This document shows positions 23,178-32,814 of a stretch of DNA of 64,000 nucleotides, in pieces. The DNA is taken from positions 24,991 through 88,990 of the forward strand of contig JALLLS010000116.1 of assembly GCA_025094145.1 (NCBI GenBank), read 5' to 3'. The notes under the pieces are model-generated. The model saw nothing but the letters and a program-made list of their open reading frames with translations, was not told the origin of the DNA and did no database searches. Each line of letters opens with the position of its first letter. Positions within the stretch are counted from its first letter, which is position 1. The DNA is from Spinellus fusiger (Eukaryota > Mucoromycota > Mucoromycetes > Mucorales > Phycomycetaceae). A program made the translations under genes and the position numbers.

Positions 23178-24214
23178 CACACCAGGAGATTTTTCTGGCT
23201 TTTAAGTAGTGACACAATCTCCCCTTTACATCCATCCCAAATTTTGCCCTTTTATGGAACTGTGTTTAAAATCAAAGGTTTGCAAGTATCTGTAATAAAG
23301 GGCACTAAGGTTATCAACAGGACCACTGGAGAGATAAATGTATAGATATTGGGTCTCTAGCAGGGACAAAGAAATATAGTATTAGTACAAAGGCTGGTCT
23401 AAGGAAATCAAAGAGGGTACATGAACAGGAACATAACACACAATTTGATCACAATGAGTAACTAGGCAACAGTTCTTTAAGGAATTCTTTTCTTTCTAGA
23501 ATGTTGTTGTAGTCTGCATTACTTTGGTAGTTATGATTAAGCAAGTGAATTATGAAATTTCGTATTGTTCTCTTCTGTTCGGATATAGAAACCTGCTAAT
23601 TACACTGTCTGTTTTTCTCCATATCTTCTACTCTATTTTGTTTGTCTTTGTCTGGCATATAAACCAACAGTTGTGATCTGGTGAGTGTTTGTGTATGTTT
23701 ATTATGTCTGACATGTTATTCAGTTTCTATTGTATACTATTTTACTATAATAAACCCAGTGAATCCATTACAAAGGCAAGAAGGTGCCAATGCAAGAGTA
23801 ATATGACATACACATAGAGTACATTAATACATCTCGAACTAATTATTTTTACTATTATTTTATTATTGAAAAGGGATATTGGCACCTAAAAAGATTGGAG
23901 TATGATCCTACCAAACTGCTAGTCGTTGCCTATGGCACAGGAATAAAGGTAAAAGATGCAGTCAAGTTTAAAGGTCATCGTGTTGGTTTGACGAGAGTTT
24001 TATATTAATCATTGAAAAAGAGACAAAAAGATGGAGATCTTCTTCTGGTTGATGTCGATGAGTCTAGAATATCGAGGGTAAGCATTATTGACCTCTCACT
24101 CAATATGAATAGCTCTTCTAACAGTTTTTTTTGCACCTTTCAAATCGATGTGTCATTTCTTAAACAATTGTATTTCGACTATTTCCTCTTATATCCTAAA
24201 GATCTCCTGGTGTG
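23178..24214 (+). mobile_element. 1037-bp TIR element related to the Plavaka/CACTA-like ends
   Basis: Perfect outer repeats CACACCAGGAGAT...ATCTCCTGGTGTG, flanked by TA (23176, 24215). About 130 bp of the left end is a diverged version of the 5' end of the large Plavaka-like transposon at 36934 (GATTTTTCTGGC, then CTTTTATGGAACTGT and AAATCAAAGGTTTG). No Plavaka transposase is present. The element carries a decayed Fanzor-like fragment instead. Confidence 0.85.
23877..24077 (+). pseudogene. relic resembling C-terminus of a TnpB/Fanzor-like nuclease
   Basis: The frame YWHLKRLEY, then LLVVAYGTG, KFKGHRVGLTRVLY, a single TAA stop, SLKKRQKDGDLLLVDVDES and RISR is followed by a good donor (GGGTAAGC at 24077). 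The order 'Gly-rich block, KG...G, L..L.KR, then hydrophobic-D-hydrophobic-DE..TS' resembles the RuvC-III/zinc-ribbon approach of OrfB/Fanzor proteins, where C..C would follow in the next exon. An upstream segment near 23337-23460 (IDIGSLAG...) could be the RuvC-I remnant. Several stops are present, so it is dead. Family assignment is by remembered pattern only. Confidence 0.45.
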
Positions 24215-24835
24215 TAGTATGGTCATAGAGACATATGTTGCTATAGTTATAATAAACTCTGTTTTTATATAATATGAACTATATTTTACCTCTGTAGACC
24301 ATTGCTCTGGTATCACCATCACTGGTTTATTTTTTTCTGACACTCTTTTATATAACTTCTAAAAACACTTATTGAGTTAGGTGTTGACATAATGACTATT
24401 GTAAAGATTACTCTGTTTAATGTACGAGGAATCTCAGTATAAGGTTTCTTCATAGTAAGTTAATTTTAGTGGATAAATACATACTGTTACTTTTTTTTAA
24501 AATTCATAGAATACACCTTATCTAATTTACTAAGGCCTTTATTTATAGTGTATATCGGTATGAAAAATATATAGTAATAAGCAATAAGTAATACATATGA
24601 ACACTTATCAATAAAAATAATAAAATAAAATAAAATAAAATAAAAAGGCAAATATAGAATTGAAACGACTGATATTTAGCGAGTCACTTTCTATCACTTC
24701 AGACACCAAACCACTAAAGTTATTTCCTGCTCAATGGATCAAATTTTAGCTTTCCTTTCAAGCAGTCACGGATTAAACTTTTGATCAACAGATACGTAGA
24801 TGTCTTTCAGAGATAGATAATGGATTATTATAAGA
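24215..24835. other. intergenic, ASH1-like promoter side
   Basis: AT-rich. It includes a (TAAAA)n run at 24620-24645. No gene seen. Confidence 0.55.
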
Positions 24836-27713
24836 ATGACCATTCCTCCTAGTTCACTGAGCTCTCGATCTCCAAAAATTGTATGTGCAGGACCTCGTCC
24901 ACCCCGAGTGCTTCGTAAACGAAAGCAGGACCAAGTCTCTTTACCAGCTTCTACTGCAAAAACCTTGCTAGAAACAGACTCTCCTGCCAAAAAGCATCAC
25001 AGGACGTCTTTTGAGGATGAATCTTGTTTGGTTTCAACAACACCTGTCAATGGAATTATAGATCCAAACCTCGGTGCTACTCTATCTATTGATAAGATTC
25101 CTCTGCCTACAGATACCATTACCAAGATTGTGACAGTCACTGCCAAGGATATTGAAACAACTACCATCACTGAAACTCTATCAGATACCATGACAGCCTC
25201 TGAAGATATTACAGCAGTCTCCACCGTAGACCCATCAACAGTTACTATAATTAAAGCCATACCAGACACAAAAAAAGATATTCCAATAGACACCAAAGCA
25301 AATGCTGAGGCAGATACTAAGGGAGACGCTATAGTGAAGGCTGTGAAAGACATTAAGAATGATACAACAAAAGATGTTAAAAATAATGCTAAGAATGACA
25401 CTATTAGTCCTCAGTTGGTACCTGCTATATGGTGCCGCCACTGTGGAATAACCCACACTTGTCGATGGAGATATGGCCCATTAGGAAAGCAAACGTAGGT
25501 AATTATATCTGTTCTATTTACATTACTCAAATCTTTGTCTTCTTTTTTATTTAATGTATGCACTAGGCTATGTAATGCATGTCATCTTAGATGGAAGGGA
25601 ATTGGAAAATGCGTTGAAGGATACAACCATGTCACTTATCCTCCCCCTCCTATTGCGATTCGTGTGCGTAAACTCAAAGGAACCAAGGCTAAAAAAGCAC
25701 GCGTTAATGCACCAAAGAGTGAAAAAAAATTACAGGTGGATCAGCCCACAACTACTGCTGGCAAGAAAGGACAAAAAGGTGAGTAGCTTTTTTTCTTAGG
25801 AAGGAAAGAAAGAAGGAAGGAAAACGTGGATGGGTAGTGGATGATCCTGAGGCTAACTATAACTGCCATTACTGTTAGGTGTCAATAAAGCTACTTCTAA
25901 ACTAGTAAACAAGACACTTTCTATAATATCAAAGAAAGTACCTTCTAAGGTGGTTAAGAGGACTCCTCCTAAACTAGTAAACAAGACAGTTTCTAGAGTG
26001 GCAGAAAAAACATCTGTTAAAGTAGTGAAGAAGACTGCTTCCAAAGCATTAAAGAAGACTGTTGAGAAAGAGTCAGAAGAGACATTGTCATCTCTGGAGA
26101 ACAGTGAGTGTCTGAGTTGTGGTGCAGCATCTACCAAGCTCTGGCGAAGAAGAACTCATGGACCCAAAAGGTAAACCAGAAGGGTATGGCTGTATATTGA
26201 TACTGTGAAACAAATTAAAGCTTCTGTAATACCTGTGGACAACGGTGGTATAAGAAAGTGCACATTGAAAAAAATGCAGAGAAATCTGCTTTAGAATCAA
26301 CACCAGAACTCGTACTAGAATCAGAGTCGGAATCAACACCAGAATCAGTACTAGAATCGACACCAGAATCAACACCAGAATCAACAGTGCCTTTGGATTC
26401 TAAATCTATCTTCAAAAGCATATCTAAAAGAGCCATCAAAGTTGCAACAAAAAAAAAACAATCGAAAACATCTAGATCTCTTTCTCGTGCTGTTGAAGAG
26501 ATACTTGATACTGATGTAAAAGAGAAGGATAATGTTGAGGAAGAGGAGGAGGAGGAGGAAGAACACACACCACCTCCACCACTCATTCTTTTACACAAAC
26601 AAAAAAAGTTCCTTAAGGCTGCCATGTATTCCCATCATTACAAACACTCTGTTCTTCCTGTCAAATACAAGTCAGCAAGCAAGACATTTACTAAGAAATT
26701 CACCTTTTCTCTGCCTATTCACCAAGGGGCCATTCTGCTGGACAAGTGTAATGACTTTCAACTTCCTCCTAACATCTTGGAAGAATACAGTCTGGGAATG
26801 ATTGGCAAATTCGGTGCATGTCCTACCCCTATGGATAAGCCTACATTCACACGGCTTCGGGCTAGTATGTGAATCAGTGGGTAGAAAGAATGCTAAGGTA
26901 TTTCTTTTAGATATATTTGTAGAACGAAAACCCAATAGGACAGAACAGCAGGCACCATGTCAGTGTCTGCCTCCTGCTGATAGTGGCCTTGGATGTGGTG
27001 ATGACTGTTTAAACAGGTAAATGGACGCTATGAGATACAGTTGGAGTTCATATGTATATTTAGAATGTTATATTATGAGTGTGAACCAAAGACATGTCCA
27101 TGCATGGCACAATGCTCCAACCAAAGATTCCAGCGTAAGGAAGGTACCAAAGGCCTTGAGATCTTTCTGGTAGGGAAATCTATCTCTATTATGTCGATAT
27201 TCAACATTCTCTATTTTCTATAGACACGCGAAAGAGGATGGGGTCTACGCACACTTGTGAATGTCAAACGGGGAGATTTAATAGTCGAGTACAGAGGAGA
27301 AGTGATTTCTCACAAGACATGTGAAGAACGCATGCGTACACTTTACAAAAATCAAAAGAACTTTTACTTTCTTGACTACCAAAATGGCGAGGTTGTAGAT
27401 GCATGTACCAAGGGAACAGAGGCACGATTTATTAACCATAGCTGTGATCCCAACTGTCATATTGAGAAATGGTAAACAAGAACAAGGAGAATGAATTCCA
27501 ACTGACCTGTTCTCCAGGGCTCTAAAGGGAGAGCTTGCTGTGGGTGTGTTTGCATCAAGAGACATTTCTGCCAATTCAGAACTGTTCTATGACTATAACT
27601 TCTCTGTCTTTGGTAATCCAGACAGTCAGCAACTATGCTACTGTGGAAGCGATAATTGCCGTGGATCCATTGGTAAAAAACCAGCTTTACGTGCTAGCCG
27701 TATCACCACATGA
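24836..27713 (+). CDS. ASH1-type SET histone methyltransferase with two GATA zinc fingers
   Basis: Predicted nuclear histone lysine methyltransferase (ASH1/SET2 branch, H3K36 expected). Eight exons (24836-25494, 25567-25778, 25879-26170, 26221-26864, 26911-27016, 27064-27169, 27224-27471, 27518-27713) give 820 aa. Two GATA-type fingers C-x2-C-x18-C-x2-C lie at about residues 200-225 and 368-393 (CNAC and CNTC endings). A lysine-rich and an acidic linker separate them from the AWS domain (Cys-rich, about 615-672). The SET core shows RGWGLR, RFINHSCDPNC (NHSC, cofactor site) and FYDYNF. Post-SET CYCGSDNCRG is at 796-805. All catalytic motifs look intact. The 46-nt intron 26865-26910 was chosen because it yields the AWS-type RANIFVERKP junction. 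Two GATA fingers would give it its own DNA-binding ability. Confidence 0.92.
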
Positions 27714-28172
27714 AGTGTTTTTCCTTCTATCTATGAACCCAATCTAATCCGATGCATTGGTTGATCTCTTTATTATGAGTTGAAAAAAAAACGAAAACGA
27801 AAATAACAAAAATAACAAAAATAACAAAAGAAATATCTATGTACATAACAGCTCTCTTCAAGGCCTCTTCAAACTATCTATACACATACGCCTACCTACA
27901 TCTTTGACCTCTACCTACTTATAGGCTAGTGAAGATGCATTTGGACAATCCAGTACCACTGAACCTACTCTTTAGTACCTATTTATGATGAGTGTATAAT
28001 AAAGCCACTGCTAGTCTTGCTTATTTCTTACAGTGTCTCTCCAACGAATGTGGTGCCAATAGCCAGCCCATGCATAGACAATCACTATTTTTCAATGTAC
28101 GGTTGTGACGCGGTGTAGAGCTTATCGAATGTGCACTGTTTCCTCCAACCCTACTTTTTATCTCTATTGGCT
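27714..28172. other. intergenic between ASH1-like and LEO1
   Basis: 459 bp, both neighbours on the plus strand. It contains a short tandem AATAACAAA run (27800-27830). It serves as terminator of one gene and promoter of the next. No gene seen. Confidence 0.6.
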
Positions 28173-29749
28173 ATGGTATACCAAAATAATACAGAAAACG
28201 TAGACACGAACAACTTTGCCAACTTGTTTGGATCAGATGACGAAGCTTCTGACATTGATGACGGCCGTTCAGCTTCTTCTCAAGGATCTCGTGGTGCTCA
28301 TGTCACAACAGCCCAGTCTACTTCTCTCGAGTCCACACATCGTCAAACAGTAAATGCACCTGTGATTGATTATCTCTTTGGAAGTGAAGAGGAAGAGGAC
28401 GAAGAAGAGATAACAGCACCTGTCAGAGCAGCCTCACCCAAGAGAAAAAGGTTTTTTCTTCTTCTTTGCTTTCTATTCTATGAACTGTATTCAAAGAACA
28501 GTGACTAATACTGTGTCGTTCTATAGCTATACACACTATGAGACGGAAGAGGAGGCAGGACCGTCAAGCCAACAGTCACATCATTATGAGGAAGAGGACG
28601 AAGAAGAAAGAGAAGAACAGTACCACCATAGACGTGTTGAACTGTCTACTACTATGTCTGTTCTTCCACTACCACAGAGTGATGATGGAAAGGTATCTTT
28701 CAGTAGAAGAATAGTCTCTCTTAATAGTGTTAATCACTTATTCTTGGATCTATAATTATCAGTACTATTGGACAAAATTACCAAAATTCCTTGACATTGA
28801 TATCAAGCCATTCAATCCAGAATCATTTAAAATGCCAGTAGAAGAAGATTTGACGGAAGCACAGAACCATGAATTCATTCGACAGCAAGTAGAAAGTACA
28901 TTGCGCTGGAGAAGAGTTACAGATGAATCGGGCGAATTAGTAAGCAGTTACTTATAGATACATAAACCCAAGGAAGAATATTCATCTCTATAGGCAATGC
29001 AATCCAATGCACATCTTGTAGAATGGGAAGACGGTACCATGTCACTTATGGTAGGCAACGAATGCTTTGATGCTACACGAAAACCAATTGCATCTGAAGA
29101 GCATGCTTATGTATTTGCCCAACATGCAGCCTCGGGTTTACTGGAGAGCCATGCAGAAATAACAGACAATATGACATTCAGACCTTCCGATCTTAACAGT
29201 GAGACACATCGACACTTAACAGCTCAGATTGCGAATAAACATGTGAAGAAGATCAAAACAAAGATGTTTTTTACAGAGAAAGATCCAGAACAGGTCAAGC
29301 AGGAGCTAGAATTTAAAGAGAGTGAGCGTCTACGTGCACAGAAAAAGCTTGAGATACAGCGCAAAAAGACAGATGCTCGGTACGGCGGGGATAGTCGTGC
29401 TGGTGCCAACAGTCGTGATTATGACTATGGTGGTTATGGTGACTCCTCACATACAATAAGGAATCGTGGTCGCCAGGATGCCTATGAAGATGATTTTGTG
29501 GTGGATGATGATGATTATGATGAAGAAGAAGAAAGATCCAGAGAAGAAAAACTTTCTAGAGCAAAACAAAGTACAACAAATAGACGCAAGCGTAGTTATA
29601 GTGAGGAGGAGGAAGCTGAGGAGGAAGAGGAGGAGGAAGAGGAGGAGGAAGAGGAAGAAGAAGAGGAAGAAGAAGAGACTATTGTTGTTAGAAGACATAA
29701 GCGTAGACATTTGACAAGTGATGAAGAAGAAGACAAGGATGAAGATTAG
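28173..29749 (+). CDS. LEO1: RNA polymerase II-associated protein LEO1 (Paf1 complex)
   Basis: Subunit of the Paf1 elongation complex that binds chromatin and RNA and supports co-transcriptional histone modification. Four exons (28173-28450, 28527-28692, 28763-28939, 28994-29749) give 458 aa. An acidic N-terminus (NLFGSDDE, then LFGSEEEEDEEE) precedes the Leo1 core. The core has WTKLPKFLDIDIKPFNPESF, then HLVEWEDGTMSL.VG and a THRHL...KMFFTEKDPE stretch. The C-terminus is charged, with a run of about 25 glutamates (29630-29690), basic RRHKRRH and a final acidic tail. Earlier in-frame ATG at about 28131 is possible, but 28173 fits the family start. It lies downstream of the histone methyltransferase gene, in the same orientation. 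Confidence 0.92.
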
Positions 29750-30002
29750 ACCTGCTTCTTTTATACAAATAGTATTTGTCAATAATAGCAATTGTTGTTT
29801 TTTATCTGTATTAAATATGATTTACTTGTCATTGAAATCAATCAAAGAAAAGAAATAAACTAAGTTCTTGATCTGTACAAGCTATATTTTATATACAGGC
29901 CAATAAAGATATATTTATATAACTATTGATGAATTCAAAGGTGGATATATACTTTATACTCACTCACATAATGGAACTAAAACAATACTAAGACAGATTA
30001 GT
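29750..30002. other. intergenic downstream of LEO1
   Basis: Contains AATAAA-like signals near 29855 and 29903. No gene seen. Confidence 0.5.
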
Positions 30003-30115
30003 GTTGGAAAACCCAAAAACCAAACCCAAACCCAAACCCAAACCCAAACCCAAAAACCAAAACCCAAAAACCAAGAGGTGTATTTTGTTGAATTAAAGGA
30101 TATACTAAAAGTTAC
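30003..30115 (+). repeat. LTR family C fragment with CCCAAA tract
   Basis: Begins TGTTGGAAAACCCAAAAACC and continues GAATTAAAGGATAT as in the family-C LTR at 50313. It contains an expanded (AACCCA)n tract at 30020-30070 that is absent from the other copy. It stops where the solo family-A LTR begins. Confidence 0.65.
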
Positions 30116-30119
30116 ATAG

Positions 30120-30289
30120 TGTTGGAAATGGGTAGACCTGGTCACCTATTTCGGGAGAACTTATTGTAGTAATTCTATATATGTAAAAATGTAGAATAGC
30201 ATAAATAGTGAGAGCAGATGCACACTTTGCATCTTTGAGAAATATACCTTTATTTTACCAAGCACCCCTTTTGCCTCTGATTCTTAACA
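30120..30289 (-). repeat. solo LTR, family A
   Basis: A 170-bp TG...CA repeat, the same length as the paired LTRs at 40325 and 46093, flanked by the 4-bp duplication ATAG (30116-30119 and 30290-30293). It lies about 315 bp upstream of the CCDC12-like start codon. Its internal TATA box reads in the direction opposite to the coding LTRs as viewed on the map: the LTR begins TGTTGGAAATGGG on the plus strand. Confidence 0.9.
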
Positions 30290-30603
30290 ATAGTATGAAT
30301 TTGGTTCTACTTTTATACATATTTTTCTAAGCTATAAAGATCAAAGTTATACGAAAATAGCATCTCATTAAATTCAGGGATAGAATCCCCTCCCTTGTCC
30401 TGTGTATGTTTCTGGGAAGAGAGAAACCTTCACATTTACAACAGTAACTACTTTACAGCTATAGTTACAATACCAACAAAGGTGAAGAGAGAGAAAGAGA
30501 GAAAAAAAAGTGCTAATTTCACTCACTTTCCAAGTCACGCTGTCTAAATGAGACGCCACTCTGACTCACTGCTCTTCATTGTTCACTCATCATTTCGACA
30601 GGA

Positions 30604-31286
30604 ATGGAAGAAGAAGCCCAAAAGAGAAAGGAACGCCTTGAGTCTATCAGAAAAAGGAAGTTGAGCAAAAGCCAAGACAGTATTGAAAACACCGATACTG
30701 AAAAGTAAGTCATCCATGGATCAATACATTCTTCTACAATCTACCTATTCTTATAAAACATAAACACCATTAGGAAACTTTCCTTTCGAAGTTACATTCC
30801 CAACGATGAGACTCTAAAGCAACACGCTAATATAGTCACACCAGACGATATTGGAGACACTATTGAGTCAGAAACAAAACATATCACGAAAGAAGTCTTA
30901 AGTAAAGCAACAGAAAAAGAAAAAGAAGAAGTGGTGTGTAATCAAACATTAAGCCTTATTGGGCTAATAATACCATGCCATACTTGTCACTAAAGATTAT
31001 TATTTTTGGAAATAGGATCTCTTTAATTTGGCCCCCAAGAAGGCTAATTGGGATCTTAAACGCGATGTGGAGAAAAAGCTTGAGAAGCTTGATAGGAAAA
31101 CTCAGCGCGCAGTACTACAGATTCTTCGTAAGTTGTGTATCTTTCTTATGGGTGTTGAATTCATGGGTATGCATCGAATCTATAGGTCAACGCCTAACAG
31201 TAGCCTCGGTTGATGGTGTTACAAATCTAGTAGAAGCAGTGGCTAATGCTGAAGCTCAACAACAATTGGAGGCACAGGACGAGTGA
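30604..31286 (+). CDS. CCDC12/Cwf18 splicing factor
   Basis: Small spliceosome-associated protein (Cwf18 in fission yeast, CCDC12 in animals) found in the activated spliceosome. Four exons (30604-30704, 30774-30933, 31016-31127, 31186-31286) give 157 aa, close to the family's usual ~160. The features are an N-terminal basic coiled coil (AQKRKERLESIRKRK), the family motif KLSFRSYIPNDE, APKKANWDLKRD, and a final helical segment ending AEAQQQLEAQDE. All junctions keep frame. A solo LTR sits just upstream, so its promoter may have been altered. That effect is inference. Confidence 0.9.
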
Positions 31287-31913
31287 TACTAGGCTATCTA
31301 TGTGCATGATTTTGGATGTGATCTCTTATTCTCTTATCTGTCTCAAAAACATTTATCTTTGTAAATACAAATACACACATGGTACACTTGATTGCTACAC
31401 CCTTATCTTTTCAATCAAAAAATTAAAAATGTGGATTATGTACTAGCATCCTATGATACTTCTTTATCAAGTCCGTGAGAATGTGAGAATAGATGAGAAG
31501 ATAGTGAGTCTATTACCAGATATTAGTTACTTGGTATGGTTGATGATAGTGTCTAATAAAACTGCTTATTTATAACACTCTATTGGCTTTGATTCAATAT
31601 GTTTTTTTTTGTGAAGAGTTACTTATAGATTGGTATGAAGTTTGTTTGCTCCACTATCTAATCCACTTGAGCCTTTTACGGTATTCTCTAAATACTACAG
31701 CCTAACAATTGCTTGACTATCTTTCTAGACCATATCAATACACTATAAATACTCATCATTAAGTATGCTATAGGTACCAAAGAACGCCACTACGGATCTA
31801 TTGATCATATAGGGAATTAAATAAAGACACATCCTATTATTTTATAATATACATTTTTAAACATGATTCTTCTTCTTTTTATCATAGGATTACATTCCAT
31901 TAAGCAATCACAA
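31287..31913. other. intergenic, no gene seen
   Basis: AT-rich 3' flank of the CCDC12-like gene and the boundary to the transposon-rich half of the window. No gene or repeat match noted. Confidence 0.5.
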
Positions 31914-32520
31914 ATGTCAAACGCAGAATCCTCAACTAGAAACTCTAGAGTTTATAATAATATTAAAGAAAGAGAGTAATGTGGTGTTTACTGGCTTAAA
32001 AAAGAAAAAATACTCCATGGGTACCATTTCAAAGGTCATTGGCATTAGCAAGTCCACTGTCCAAAAGATCATTAGTAGAATCAAGACTAATGGTGCACCT
32101 CTACTAAATGCTAGTTTTGGTGCACCAAAAAAAAAACTAAACGAGAGAGACCTCAGACGACTTGAGGCCATTCTAAGAGGAAACCCATTTGCCTCCTATA
32201 ACTACATAAATTTTGAACTTAAGGCATATGAGATAATCATCTGTAGAGCAATATTCATCAAATACATACACCAGATTGTGTATTATTATTATTTTAAAGC
32301 ACACTAGCCAAGGTTGTCTGAAAAAAACATGAATAAAAGGCTTGGTTGGGTGAGGTAACAGGTCAATTGGACCCTTGAGGACTGGAGACGCGTTGTATGG
32401 TCTTGTTGTAAATGTGAAGACTTTTCCCCCTTGAAACACATATAGGACAAGGAAGGGAAAACCATCCCTGAATTTACTGAGAAGCTATTACTGTATAACT
32501 TAGATCTTTGTAGCATAGAA
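31914..32520 (+). pseudogene. Tc1-like transposase relic (second lineage)
   Basis: The start reads SNAESSTRNSRVYNN, then a helix-turn-helix region (SMGTISKVIGISKSTVQKII) and a basic GAPKKKLNERDLRR segment. After a disrupted stretch it resumes as WTLEDWRRVVWS (32369-32405), the approach to the first catalytic Asp. Stops and shifts are frequent, and the C-terminal catalytic part is missing. No terminal repeats were found. It differs from the 20740 family. Confidence 0.7.
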
Positions 32521-32574
32521 AAATATGTATATCAGTAGACCCAAATTCATACAATGAATCTTTGAGAAATATAT

Positions 32575-32787
32575 TGTTCAAAAAATCAGAAAACAAAAGG
32601 TGTGTTTGTAACATAAGAAATATATTTCGCAAAGCTTTCTTCTATCTAATAGATGGATAGCTTATATACTTTTTCTATCTGCTACATTAGTCTATATAGA
32701 ATTACAAAAGCAATCTCTTCCAAAAACATAGGAAGGATTTCTAGCATATTAATATGCCAGGGATCAAATACTTCCATATTTGTAATA
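32575..32787 (-). repeat. LTR family C, truncated (3' LTR of the pol half)
   Basis: On the minus strand this follows the retrotransposon C-terminal frame (ends 32815) and matches 50313-50575 from the TATTACAAATATGG point to its GAACA end. The first ~50 bp of the LTR are missing. The outer end carries no matching 4-bp duplication with the 5' LTR at 50313. Confidence 0.75.
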
Positions 32788-32814
32788 TACTCCAGTGCTT
32801 GTGCATTGTTATTT

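Noticed and set aside
30020..30070. CCCAAA run as an internal telomere repeat
   Set aside because: The fungal telomere unit is usually TTAGGG. This tract lies inside an LTR C fragment and is best seen as a microsatellite.
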